Positions 16,685 to 24,463 of a DNA stretch of 43,903 nt are shown one piece after another. The first letter of the stretch is position 1. Every line of letters begins with the position of its first letter. The DNA lies in the NCBI GenBank assembly GCA_027622905.1, contig JAQBVV010000010.1, forward strand, positions 1 to 43,903, given 5' to 3'. A model generated the notes under the pieces. That model searched no databases. It was not told the origin of the DNA and saw only the letters and a list, made by a program, of their open reading frames with translations. Position numbers and translations under genes: made by a program. The stretch comes from Acidobacteriota bacterium. GTDB taxonomy: Bacteria > Acidobacteriota > Vicinamibacteria > Vicinamibacterales > UBA2999.

Positions 16685-19423
16685 CTACGCACACTGCGCC
16701 GAAACGGCCGGAGCCGACCGCCGGCGGGACTTCGGCAACGAGGGCTTCGCGGCTGGCGCGTCGTCCATGGGCAGCGTGAAGCGCCGGATGCCGTCAAACG
16801 AGTGCAGGGCGCCGGCCACGGCGCCGGCCGTCGAGACGCAGCCGATCTCACCGACGCCCTTGGCACCATAGCCACCGATCTCGTCGGGTACTTCGATGAG
16901 AATGACGTCGACCTTCGGCATGTGCTTGGCAGCGACGATGCCCAGCGTGCGCAGCGCCAGCGAGTCCGGCACGCCGCCGGTGGACGTGAAGTTTTCGGAC
17001 AGCGCGTAGCCGAGCCCCATGTGCACGCCACCCTCCATCTGTTCGGCACAGAGCCTGGGATTCAGCGCCCGCCCGACATCGTGGGCGGCCACCACACGCG
17101 TTACGAGGCCCTGATCGTCAAGAATGACGACCTGGGTGGAGTAGCTGAAGGTCAGATGCGTGTCCTTGTTCTTCACCCATTCCGGCGTGCCGGGACGGGT
17201 CGTGAAGCTGAGCACGTACTCTCCCTCGTACTCGCGGCCGACGAGCTGCTCGAGCGGCTGATCCTTGAGATCCGCCGCCAGCTTCTCCGCCGCGATCTTC
17301 GCCGCCGCGCAGCTCAGGGTCGTGCCGCGAGAGGCCCACGTTTCACCGCACTTGTTGCCGAGATCCTTGTCCCATAGCACCTGCATGATGCCGGGGGGGA
17401 GGCCTGTCTCCTGGCACACGGTCTGCAGCGTTGCGGTGAAGATCCCCTGGCCCATCTCGGTATAGCCGTTGAGGAGCTCCAGCCGTGGCCCGTCAACCAC
17501 GCGGATCGTGATGTATCCCCCCTCCGTGGTCCCGTTGCCGAGCCCCGTGCTCTTGATGCCGCAACCGATGCCCTTGTATCGCGCGGTCTTGTAGACATCC
17601 TTCACGGCTTCGAGCGACGCCTTCATCCCCCGGACGCTGTCGCGCATGATCTGGCCGGTGGCGAATGCGTCGCCGGGGTCGAGCACGTTCCGCATGCGGA
17701 TATCCCAGCCGTCCACACCCACTTTCTGCGCGAGGATATCCATCGCGCCTTCCATGGCGAACTGGGCCTGGTTGCTGCCGAAACCGCGCATTGCACCGGA
17801 GTTGGGATTGTTGGTATAGACGGCCTTGGCCTCGACGTCGACGTTCGGCACGCGGTACGGACCGCAGGAGTGGCACGCGGCCCGCAGCGCGCACTTGGCG
17901 CTGGTCGTGTGGTAGCCGCCGGCATCGGCCACGATGCGCGATCGCACGGCCAGCAGATGCCCTTCGGCGTCGGCGCCGACCGTCAGCGCGATCGTCATCG
18001 GATGACGCTTGACGTGGTGCTGCGTGGACTGCTCACGGGTGAGCACGGTCTTGACGGGCCGGCCGAGCAGATGTGCCGCGATGGCCGTCTGCGCCTGGAT
18101 CGACAGCTCCTCCTTCGCGCCGAACGCACCACCGCTGGCAGCCAGTGCGATCTCGACGTCGTCCGGCGGGATGTCCAACACTCTGGCAATCTGCTGCTGG
18201 TCGTAGACCGATCCCTGACTCTCGGCATGAACTTTCACGCACTGCCGGGTACCGTCGCGTCGCGGAACCACGAGGCACGCTTCCGGCTCGAGAAACGCAG
18301 GTTCGACCGCGCTGGTCGCAAACGTGGTGTCGACGACATGCGCCGCGGCTGCCAGCGCCGTCTCCACATCGCCGCGCGCGAAGGCGGTGATCGGCTCCAG
18401 GACATTCGGCGCCGGAAAGAACGTGTCCGCCGCATGCACCTGTATCGCCCCTGGCTTCAACGCCTCGACAGGATCGGTCACCGGCTCGAGGACCTCGTAG
18501 TCCACCCGCACTTTCGCAGCGGCCTGCCGCGCGCGAAACTGGGTATCGGCAACCACCATCGCGACGAAGTCGGCCACGCAGCAGGTCACTTCCCCTTCGG
18601 CGACGAACACCGGCTGGTCGGGGCTGTTGAGTCCGGTGCCCCGCGACCCGGGCACGTCTGCAGCGGTCAGCACCCGGACGACGCCAGGCATCGCCTTCGC
18701 CGCGTCCGCATGAATCTTCAGGACCCGCGCGCGCGGGTGCGCCACTGGCACCATCGCACCATGCAGCATCCCAGGCGCGGCCATGTCGGCGACAAACGGC
18801 TGCTCACCCAGCGACTGCTCCAGGCCCCCATGCCGGGGAGCCGAACGGCCGATTCCGTGTGGCGATCCTCCGCCGTTGGCGAACGCGGGATTGCGGCTGA
18901 GTCCGAAGTCCTCGCCGAAGAAGTGGTGGCGCCGGGGCACATCCGGTAGCTGACCGCCGTTGGCGGTCGCTTCTCCGGCGGTCTGAATCGCATCGATGAT
19001 GCGTCCGTACCCGGTGCAGCGGCACAGGTGGCCGTCGAGGGCCTTGGCAATCGCCCCGCGGTCGCCGCTCTTGCCACGCTCGATCAGCGCCGCGGCCCGG
19101 ACCACGATCCCTGGGATACAGAACCCGCACTGGACACCGCCCTCGAGCACGAACGCGTCTCCGATGATCTGGCGCGTTTTCTGCGGCAGGCCCTCGAGCG
19201 TGACGATGTCATGCCCGTCCATCTGCTCCGGCTTCTGGAGGCACGAGAGCGCCGGCCGGCCGTCGATATTGACAAGGCAGCAGCCGCAGGCCCCTTCCGG
19301 AGAGCATCCGTCCTTGGCGCTGACGACCCCGCACGACTCCCGCAACACTTCGAGCAAGCGCATCCCGGGTTCGTACGTGGCCTCGGTGGCGTTGCCGTTG
19401 AGCGTGAAATGTACGGTGGGCAT
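16685..19423 (-). CDS. Mop/xanthine-dehydrogenase-type molybdoenzyme with fused 2Fe-2S domain
   Basis: This is a 912-residue single-chain oxidoreductase. Residues 1-150 carry two 2Fe-2S clusters: Cys40, Cys46, Cys49 and Cys61 (plant-ferredoxin type), then Cys99, Cys102, Cys134 and Cys136. From about residue 200 the molybdopterin-binding part follows, with GGAFGAKEE, AMRGFGSNQ and, near the end, KGVGE, whose Glu859 is the catalytic base. There is no FAD domain and no FAD-subunit gene beside it, so it is built like the Desulfovibrio aldehyde oxidoreductase Mop (Fe-S plus Mo only). It would hydroxylate an aldehyde or N-heterocycle. Start ATG 19423 begins the family-typical MPTVHFTLNG; the longer frame upstream is not supported. 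No signal peptide is seen. Confidence 0.87.
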   Translation of the reverse strand: MPTVHFTLNGNATEATYEPGMRLLEVLRESCGVVSAKDGCSPEGACGCCLVNIDGRPALSCLQKPEQMDGHDIVTLEGLPQKTRQIIGDAFVLEGGVQCGFCIPGIVVRAAALIERGKSGDRGAIAKALDGHLCRCTGYGRIIDAIQTAGEATANGGQLPDVPRRHHFFGEDFGLSRNPAFANGGGSPHGIGRSAPRHGGLEQSLGEQPFVADMAAPGMLHGAMVPVAHPRARVLKIHADAAKAMPGVVRVLTAADVPGSRGTGLNSPDQPVFVAEGEVTCCVADFVAMVVADTQFRARQAAAKVRVDYEVLEPVTDPVEALKPGAIQVHAADTFFPAPNVLEPITAFARGDVETALAAAAHVVDTTFATSAVEPAFLEPEACLVVPRRDGTRQCVKVHAESQGSVYDQQQIARVLDIPPDDVEIALAASGGAFGAKEELSIQAQTAIAAHLLGRPVKTVLTREQSTQHHVKRHPMTIALTVGADAEGHLLAVRSRIVADAGGYHTTSAKCALRAACHSCGPYRVPNVDVEAKAVYTNNPNSGAMRGFGSNQAQFAMEGAMDILAQKVGVDGWDIRMRNVLDPGDAFATGQIMRDSVRGMKASLEAVKDVYKTARYKGIGCGIKSTGLGNGTTEGGYITIRVVDGPRLELLNGYTEMGQGIFTATLQTVCQETGLPPGIMQVLWDKDLGNKCGETWASRGTTLSCAAAKIAAEKLAADLKDQPLEQLVGREYEGEYVLSFTTRPGTPEWVKNKDTHLTFSYSTQVVILDDQGLVTRVVAAHDVGRALNPRLCAEQMEGGVHMGLGYALSENFTSTGGVPDSLALRTLGIVAAKHMPKVDVILIEVPDEIGGYGAKGVGEIGCVSTAGAVAGALHSFDGIRRFTLPMDDAPAAKPSLPKSRRRSAPAVSAQCA

Positions 19424-19644
19424 GATGAAGTTCTTGGCGTCCGATCCTATCCCGCGGTCGGGGCCGTGCGCGACGATAATCGCCCATGGATACCCCAGAA
19501 TCACCGTAAAGGCCAGTCCCAAATCGAGACGTCATCGTCCCGTAACTTGGGTCGTGCCAGCCTAACCTGAAGTTCCCCGCGTCGTTAGACAGTATCCCCT
19601 ATGCGGTCTATAAGATAGCTCGGGATGCCGGTGCGGGCTTCTGG

Positions 19645-21354
19645 CTACATCTGGATGGATGTCAGCAGGTCGTAGGCGCGCTGTTGGATCGGGTTGGGGG
19701 TGGTGACGACGTTGAAGGTGGGCTCGCCGGTGGTCGATGCGCCGTGCCGGCGACACGTGTTGCTGACGATGCTACTCAGATTCTGGAGCAGCGTGTGAAA
19801 GCTGTGAACTGGGGTGCCGTCGTTGAGGAACTTGGTATGCACCTTGGCGAGGGCAGCGTCCGAGCGTGTCGCGGGCGCCACCGGATCGCGGGTAGCTTTG
19901 GCCTGTTGGTCTTCATCGGCAAAGAGCAGCGGGCGCCACGATTCCATCATGTGCCACGCAACATAGTGCGCCAGCATGCAGAGGAAGATGTGCGCCTTGA
20001 CGCGATCCTCGAGCCAGTGTCGGATCGGCCGGACTTCGAGGTCGACGGTCTTCAAGGATCGAAAGGCGCGCTCGACCTGACCGAGCATCTTGTAGCTACG
20101 CACCACATCGTCGGTGGCCAGGCGTTGAGCGGGTACACTCGTCCGGACGACGTAGAGGCCATCCAGCGCCGCCTCTGCTGACACCTTGTCGGCATCGAGG
20201 TGGAAATCGAATCCGTCCTCGCGAATATCCAGCACCAGGTGCTTGGACATCTTGTACTTGTCGACGACTTTGCCGACGCGGACGCCGATCGCGCCGCGCC
20301 CTGTAAGCCTGCCGCGCGCGATCATGCCGCGCACTTTCTCCAACTCGCCGGACGTGGCGTCAAGCAGCGCGTGGCGCTTGTGGGCACGGAGCAGCGCCAA
20401 CTGCGGATTTCGACACGCGACGAGTCGTTCGCCGGGGAAATCCGGATGCGTGACTTCGAACAGGTGGCGGTCGTCGAACAGGCCGATCTGGAGGTGCCCC
20501 CCGTCGACTAAGTTGCGAATGGCGCCGGTCCTGAGGGCGGTAATCCACTCGAGGCCCTCTCGCTGCCTGAGGGCATTGATTTGCTTCTGCGAAATCATCC
20601 CGCGATCGCCCACGAGGACGAGCCGGTCGATCGCGAAGGTCTTCTGCAGTTTCTCGACCTGCGGCATCAAGGTCGTCGGGTCGCCCGTGTTCCCTGCGAA
20701 CACGGACACGGCAACGGGACACCCCCGCGGGTCGGTGAGCAGGCCGTAGTTGACTTGGAGCTTGCCGGTCTTGCCATCGCGGTTGTACCCGCGTGCGGCC
20801 AGCGGGCTGGTCGTCCCTTCAAAGTAGCTCGAGCTCAAATCGTAGAGCACGAAGCCTCCCGTCTTGAGATGGCGGGCCGCCAGCTTCTTCTCGATGTGCG
20901 CTTGGCGCGTGATCAGCCAATCGAGCGCGGCATACAGGTCATCTGCGTCCGCGTCCGTCACGCCGAACGCGTCGGGCAGCGTCGTGGTGTGCCACCACCG
21001 GGTGGTCGCCAGTTTACTGGTGGGCTCGAGGATGCGAGCCGTTACCATGGCGAGCACCAGGTCCCGGTCGCGAGAGGGCCGAGACGCGAGGAGCGACGCG
21101 AAGCCGAGCCGTGTCATGGCGGCCCGCACGGCCTGCACATGGCCCTGATGGCGCGAGTGCACGATCTCGAAGAGCTCAGCGGCCGGCACCAGCGTCTCGC
21201 CCTTCAAGGTCCGCCGAATCGCCTCGACTTGCGCGGGCGAGAGTGCGGACAGATTCGCCAAGGTGCGTTTGCGCACCTTGGCGCCCTGCCGGTACGACTC
21301 GCGGAGGAGGACCGCCGGCGGCGAGTTGCGGTTGGGGACGACGTCGATGTGCAT
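19645..21354 (-). CDS. IS1634-family DDE transposase
   Basis: This is a 569-residue intact transposase that cuts and joins the element ends. The catalytic acids are visible as Asp172 in YDLSSSYFEG, Asp250 in VGDRGM and Glu428 in QVERAFRSLKT, the IS4/IS1634 pattern with the YREK-like region around the last residue. ATG 21354 is favoured over the GTG at 21360 because the promoter -10 box ends at 21361, so a transcript would begin at or near the ATG. Full length and intact motifs indicate a recent or still mobile insertion. Confidence 0.9.
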   Translation of the reverse strand: MHIDVVPNRNSPPAVLLRESYRQGAKVRKRTLANLSALSPAQVEAIRRTLKGETLVPAAELFEIVHSRHQGHVQAVRAAMTRLGFASLLASRPSRDRDLVLAMVTARILEPTSKLATTRWWHTTTLPDAFGVTDADADDLYAALDWLITRQAHIEKKLAARHLKTGGFVLYDLSSSYFEGTTSPLAARGYNRDGKTGKLQVNYGLLTDPRGCPVAVSVFAGNTGDPTTLMPQVEKLQKTFAIDRLVLVGDRGMISQKQINALRQREGLEWITALRTGAIRNLVDGGHLQIGLFDDRHLFEVTHPDFPGERLVACRNPQLALLRAHKRHALLDATSGELEKVRGMIARGRLTGRGAIGVRVGKVVDKYKMSKHLVLDIREDGFDFHLDADKVSAEAALDGLYVVRTSVPAQRLATDDVVRSYKMLGQVERAFRSLKTVDLEVRPIRHWLEDRVKAHIFLCMLAHYVAWHMMESWRPLLFADEDQQAKATRDPVAPATRSDAALAKVHTKFLNDGTPVHSFHTLLQNLSSIVSNTCRRHGASTTGEPTFNVVTTPNPIQQRAYDLLTSIQM

Positions 21355-21360
21355 GGCCAC

Positions 21361-21389
21361 ATTATATACATCGTCCCAATGTGAATCAA
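21361..21389 (-). promoter_or_regulatory. Transposase promoter
   Basis: On the minus strand TTGATT (21384-21389) and TATAAT (21361-21366) are exactly 17 bases apart, close to sigma-70 consensus. The predicted start point falls at about 21354, the first base of the ATG, implying a leaderless transposase mRNA. The rest of the stretch to the right inverted repeat (21390-21466) holds no gene. Confidence 0.65.
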
Positions 21390-21565
21390 GTAATTACATG
21401 GCTACGTTATGCACGGCGTATTGCGCCCATCTCTATCGAAACAATGGGCTTCTGCAGATTCGGGGTGGGGAACTTCAGCCTAGACCGAAACGAAAAGCGC
21501 TCCAGTGACCCGCACGTGGCGTTCTCGCGTGACCGTTTCACCCCAAGTAACAGAATTTATTGATG

Positions 21566-21594
21566 TTGCGCGACCATAACCAATGTGGCACAAT
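21566..21594 (+). promoter_or_regulatory. Possible infA promoter
   Basis: TTGCGC (21566-21571) and CACAAT (21589-21594) are 17 bases apart. A start near 21601 would leave a short leader holding the AAAGGA ribosome binding site. Both hexamers are only partial matches. Nothing else is evident between the insertion sequence end (21478) and infA. Confidence 0.4.
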
Positions 21595-21624
21595 CATTGC
21601 TAAGTTGGGCGAAAGGATGACTGA

Positions 21625-21843
21625 TTGAGCAAAGACGATCTAATCGACATGCAAGGCACCGTCGTCGCAGTCCATTCAGGTGGGCTGTATCGCGTCGAAT
21701 GCGATGCCGGGCATGAGGTCCTTGCGCAACTGAGCGGCAGGATGCGCCGCTTCCGTATCAAAGTCGTGCCTGGCGACCGAGTCACCGTTGGTGTGTCCCC
21801 GTACGATCCGGTGCGCGGCATCATTACCTTCCGCGCACGATAG
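21625..21843 (+). CDS. infA: Translation initiation factor IF-1
   Basis: This is a 72-residue single OB-fold protein. It begins SKDDLIDMQGTVVAV, continues with YRVECDAGHEVLAQLSGRM and RIKVVPGDRVTV, and ends with YDPVRGIITFRAR, matching IF-1 in length and order. IF-1 binds the ribosomal A site during initiation. The start is a TTG at 21625 with AAGGA seven bases upstream. The gene stands apart from the ribosomal-protein operon and is followed by a DEAD-box helicase, which suggests a second, possibly stress-linked copy. The genome would have to be searched for another. Confidence 0.92.
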   Translation: MSKDDLIDMQGTVVAVHSGGLYRVECDAGHEVLAQLSGRMRRFRIKVVPGDRVTVGVSPYDPVRGIITFRAR

Positions 21844-21979
21844 CCCACAGTTGACAGCGAACCCCACGCAGCCGTCACAGCCGAGCAGAACTCGGCAGGG
21901 CTCGTCGCGCCGACGCGGCGCACGCTCGGCCGGGCGACCGAAACGACCGGAAACTCTCTCGACCACCGGCGATTTGACC

Positions 21980-23122
21980 ATGCACGGCTACGAACCGTCA
22001 CCCTTCGATCCCGCACCGGTCGCGTTCGACAAGATCGGACTGGACGCCCGGCTGTTGAGCGGCATCCGCGATCTGGGCTGGCGCGACACGCGGTCCGTCC
22101 AGAGCGGCGTGATTCCATTCGCCCTCGCTGGCGACGACGTGATTGCATGTGCGGAAACCGGGACTGGTAAGACGGCTGCGTTTCTGGTGCCGATTCTCCA
22201 GCGTTTTCTCAACGCCGTGCCGACCCGACCAGCCGCCACTCGGGCGCTAGTGCTGGCACCCACTCGTGAACTTGCCGTGCAAATAGAAGATCAGGTTCAA
22301 GGCCTGACGTATCACACGGCGATCTCGAGCGTGGCGGTCTACGGTGGAGTCGCGATGGACATCCAGGAGCGCGCGCTCCGCGCCGGCGTTGACATCGTCG
22401 TCGCGACGCCCGGTCGTCTCATGGATCACATGCGGCACGATTCGACGAATTTCGCGGGACTTGAGGTCATGGTCCTGGACGAAGCCGACCGCATGCTCGA
22501 CATGGGATTCTGGCCCGACGTGCAGCGGATCCTGAGCGGGCTCCCGGCCACCCGACAGACCCTGCTGTTTTCCGCCACGATGTACGGCGAGGTGCTGAAG
22601 CTCACGAAGGAATTCCTGCGGAACCCGAAGTTCGTTCAGGTCGGACGGAGTGGCGGACCGGCGCAGACCATTTCGCATGCCATGCAGGCCGTCGCGAAGG
22701 GCGACAAGGCTTCCTGGCTTGCCCGGTGGCTGCGTGATGACGCGGAGGGGCCGGTGCTGGTCTTCTGCCGAACGAAAATTGGCGCCGATCGGTTGGCCTC
22801 GAGTCTCAGCCGGACGGGCATCCGGAGCGCCGCGCTTCATGCCGACCGGACGCAGCAGCAGCGCATGTCTGCCGTGGAAGGGTTCCGCACCGGCAGGTAT
22901 CCGGTGCTCGTAGCCACCGATGTGGCGGCGAGGGGCCTCGACATCGACGGGATCGCCCACGTTGTCAATTTCGAGGTCCCCGACACACCCGAAGCGTACG
23001 TGCATCGCGTCGGACGAACCGGTCGTGCCGAAGCAACGGGTAGTGCCTTGACACTCGTCGCTCCCGAAGAAGTGGGCGCGCTGCGGGCGTTGGAGAAAGC
23101 CGTTGGCGTCCAACTTCAATAA
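21980..23122 (+). CDS. DEAD-box ATP-dependent RNA helicase (RhlE-like)
   Basis: This is a 380-residue helicase with all core motifs in order: Q-motif region SVQSGVIPFAL, AETGTGKT, PTRELAVQ, TPGRLMDH, DEAD, SAT, VFCRTK, ATDVAARGLDI and HRVGRTGRAEATG. It stops soon after motif VI, without the basic tail of many RhlE or CsdA proteins, so it is a minimal helicase. It unwinds structured RNA using ATP, for example in ribosome assembly or cold adaptation. The ATG at 21980 has no clear ribosome binding site; the frame stays open upstream to 21788 but that part overlaps infA and looks non-coding. It is 136 bases downstream of infA, same strand. Confidence 0.9.
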   Translation: MHGYEPSPFDPAPVAFDKIGLDARLLSGIRDLGWRDTRSVQSGVIPFALAGDDVIACAETGTGKTAAFLVPILQRFLNAVPTRPAATRALVLAPTRELAVQIEDQVQGLTYHTAISSVAVYGGVAMDIQERALRAGVDIVVATPGRLMDHMRHDSTNFAGLEVMVLDEADRMLDMGFWPDVQRILSGLPATRQTLLFSATMYGEVLKLTKEFLRNPKFVQVGRSGGPAQTISHAMQAVAKGDKASWLARWLRDDAEGPVLVFCRTKIGADRLASSLSRTGIRSAALHADRTQQQRMSAVEGFRTGRYPVLVATDVAARGLDIDGIAHVVNFEVPDTPEAYVHRVGRTGRAEATGSALTLVAPEEVGALRALEKAVGVQLQ

Positions 23123-23414
23123 CAGCGACACACATGCATCGCCGACTGATTCGCCGACCGGTCGCGCCGACACGCCGGACGACGACGTCGCGAACACGCC
23201 CGACGCCCCGCTGTCTGATGCCCTGACGCGGTTCCGTGCGTGCCGATGGATGCAGCCCGCGGAAGACAGTAGCCCTGAGTTCTGCACCCACCGTGAAGTC
23301 AAGCCATACGCCGGCAGCAGCGCGTTCGACGCCGAGGCCTGGTGTCCAGACTGTACGTTCTACAAGCTGCGTCGCGTGCCGAAGAAGCGCTCTCCTGACG
23401 ACTACCGCTACTAG
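23103..23414 (+). CDS. Small four-cysteine protein downstream of the helicase
   Basis: The reading frame gives 103 residues from a TTG at 23103 that overlaps the helicase stop by 20 bases; the true start may lie further in. The first ~40 residues are acidic, Thr/Asp/Pro-rich and probably disordered. The second half is compact, with Cys47, Cys61, Cys81 and Cys84 (C-x13-C-x19-C-x2-C), which could bind zinc. It ends in a basic FYKLRRVPKKR stretch suited to RNA or ribosome contact. I do not recognise the family. Its position in an infA-helicase set suggests an RNA-related job, which is inference. Confidence 0.6.
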   Translation: MASNFNNSDTHASPTDSPTGRADTPDDDVANTPDAPLSDALTRFRACRWMQPAEDSSPEFCTHREVKPYAGSSAFDAEAWCPDCTFYKLRRVPKKRSPDDYRY

Positions 23415-23434
23415 CCAGGTCTAAGCCAGGTCTA
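23413..23434. repeat. 11-base tandem duplication between two convergent stop codons
   Basis: AGCCAGGTCTA occurs twice head to tail (23413-23423 and 23424-23434). The two copies overlap the stop codons of the four-cysteine gene (plus strand) and of the MerR/TPR gene (minus strand). Confidence 0.8.
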
Positions 23435-24244
23435 GTCCGAAAACTCCTTCGCCAGGTCGACCCACTCGCCCTCGGGCGCGAGTTGCTGGTAGGCGCGCCA
23501 GTGCGCGCGCGCCTCGCGAGATTGCCCGTTCTTCTCCAACGTCACCGCCAGATAGAAATGGGCATCGGCGTACGACGGATTCAGCCGGAGCGCGTCGCGG
23601 TAACACATCTGTGCCGCCGCATACTGCCCGAGATCATGGAGCACGTTCCCAAGGTTGAAATGCGCCTCGAAGACGTCGGGGTCGAGCGTGATTCCCCGCT
23701 CGTAGAGCGCCTGCGCCTCCGCGATCTCATCACGTGCGTAGTGAATATTTGCGAGATTGATCAGCGCCGGGACGAGATCCGGGTCAACCCCGAGTGCTCT
23801 GCGATAGATCCGTGAGGCCTCCTCGTGACTCCCTGGGTCGCCGCTGTCGAACTCCGACGCCGCGTGAAACAGTTCCTCGGCTGAGGACGTCGTGTCCACC
23901 GGGGTCGGATCCATGAGCCCCGCCAGCGGTGGCGGCTCCCTGCGCCTGAGCTGTAGCACCTTCGCCGGCTCCGCTTCGATACGAAAATCGAGCGTCAGCT
24001 GTCCCGACCGAGACGCGACCAGCTTGCGAAGCACGGCCCTGAAGCTCACGCCTTCGGCGAGCGCTTCATCCGCCTGTCGGATCACTGCCAGATCCTGGAA
24101 CGCGTGGCCGGATTCGCCGTCGGCGCTCCGAACCGACCGGATCAATCCCCACTTCTGCATGTACCGCAGGTGATCCTCACGGACATGGGGGTAGCGCTCG
24201 AGAAGTTGCCGCCGAGAAGAAGACGAAGAACCTGGGGACGCCAC
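23432..24244 (-). CDS. MerR-like DNA-binding domain fused to TPR repeats
   Basis: This is a 270-residue protein. Residues ~12-75 look like a MerR-type winged helix (YPHVREDHLRYMQKWGLI, then FQDLAVIRQADEALAEGVS). Residues ~120-265 form at least three tetratricopeptide repeats (ALINLANIHYARDEIAEAQALY, EAHFNLGNVLHDLGQYAAAQ, DAHFYLAVTLEKNGQSREA as guides, each within a 34-residue period). It therefore appears able to bind DNA and to hold a protein partner. Its targets are unknown. Start is GTG 24244 with no ribosome binding site, but a TATAGT box ends eight bases before it, so the mRNA may be leaderless. It is divergent from thiS. Confidence 0.8.
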   Translation of the reverse strand: MASPGSSSSSRRQLLERYPHVREDHLRYMQKWGLIRSVRSADGESGHAFQDLAVIRQADEALAEGVSFRAVLRKLVASRSGQLTLDFRIEAEPAKVLQLRRREPPPLAGLMDPTPVDTTSSAEELFHAASEFDSGDPGSHEEASRIYRRALGVDPDLVPALINLANIHYARDEIAEAQALYERGITLDPDVFEAHFNLGNVLHDLGQYAAAQMCYRDALRLNPSYADAHFYLAVTLEKNGQSREARAHWRAYQQLAPEGEWVDLAKEFSD

Positions 24245-24252
24245 GCGCGTTC

Positions 24253-24260
24253 ACTATAAT
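24253..24260. promoter_or_regulatory. Overlapping -10 boxes for the divergent MerR/TPR and thi transcripts
   Basis: TATAAT at 24255-24260 on the plus strand is a perfect -10 box, and on the minus strand the overlapping bases 24253-24258 read TATAGT. The plus-strand box would give a thi leader of almost 200 bases; the minus-strand one would start almost at the GTG at 24244. Matching -35 boxes are weak on both sides. Confidence 0.4.
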
Positions 24261-24346
24261 CCACGGATGCTGTGGGCAATCGACATCGCGTTCGTCCTGG
24301 CGCTGCCTCCGCTCGCGTGCTCGCAGGAGATCGAACGTTGACACAG

Positions 24347-24441
24347 CCAGGGGTGCCGACCGTCGAGAGTCGCAGCGTCACTGAGCCCGTCATGCGTCAA
24401 CCGCTTACCTTGACGGCCCGCGTACCACGCAGTACCCTTGG
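24347..24441 (+). promoter_or_regulatory. thiS leader: Candidate thi leader element with partial TPP-riboswitch features
   Basis: The 95-base stretch begins CCAGGGGTGCC and ends ACCCTTGG. The ends can pair as an 8-bp stem (CCAGGGGT with ACCCTTGG, one G-U pair). Inside are CACTGAG, CCCG and AACC in the order seen in TPP riboswitches. Against this, the conserved 3' half (the CTGAT stretch and the TGG-TAAT-CCA arm) is not recognisable. It lies in the right place, just before thiS. It may be a divergent or decayed TPP sensor, or chance. Confidence 0.25.
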
Positions 24442-24463
24442 ATTTCCACCCAGCAACGGTCCA

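Larger units (their letters stand above)
19567..21478 (-). mobile_element. IS1634-family insertion sequence
   Basis: CTGAAGTTCCCC at 19567-19578 and its exact reverse complement at 21467-21478 form perfect 12-bp terminal inverted repeats around one long transposase gene, giving an element of 1912 bp. The left flank reads CCTAAC and the right flank CCTAGA. They share only CCTA, so a target duplication is suggested but not proven. The element sits between the molybdoenzyme start and infA, about 140 bases upstream of the former, and probably separates that gene from part of its upstream control region. Confidence 0.88.

Noticed and set aside
23103-23122. Programmed frameshift joining the helicase to the four-cysteine protein
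   Set aside because: The overlap has no slippery heptamer that I can see, and minimal helicases ending soon after motif VI are normal; ordinary overlap is simpler.
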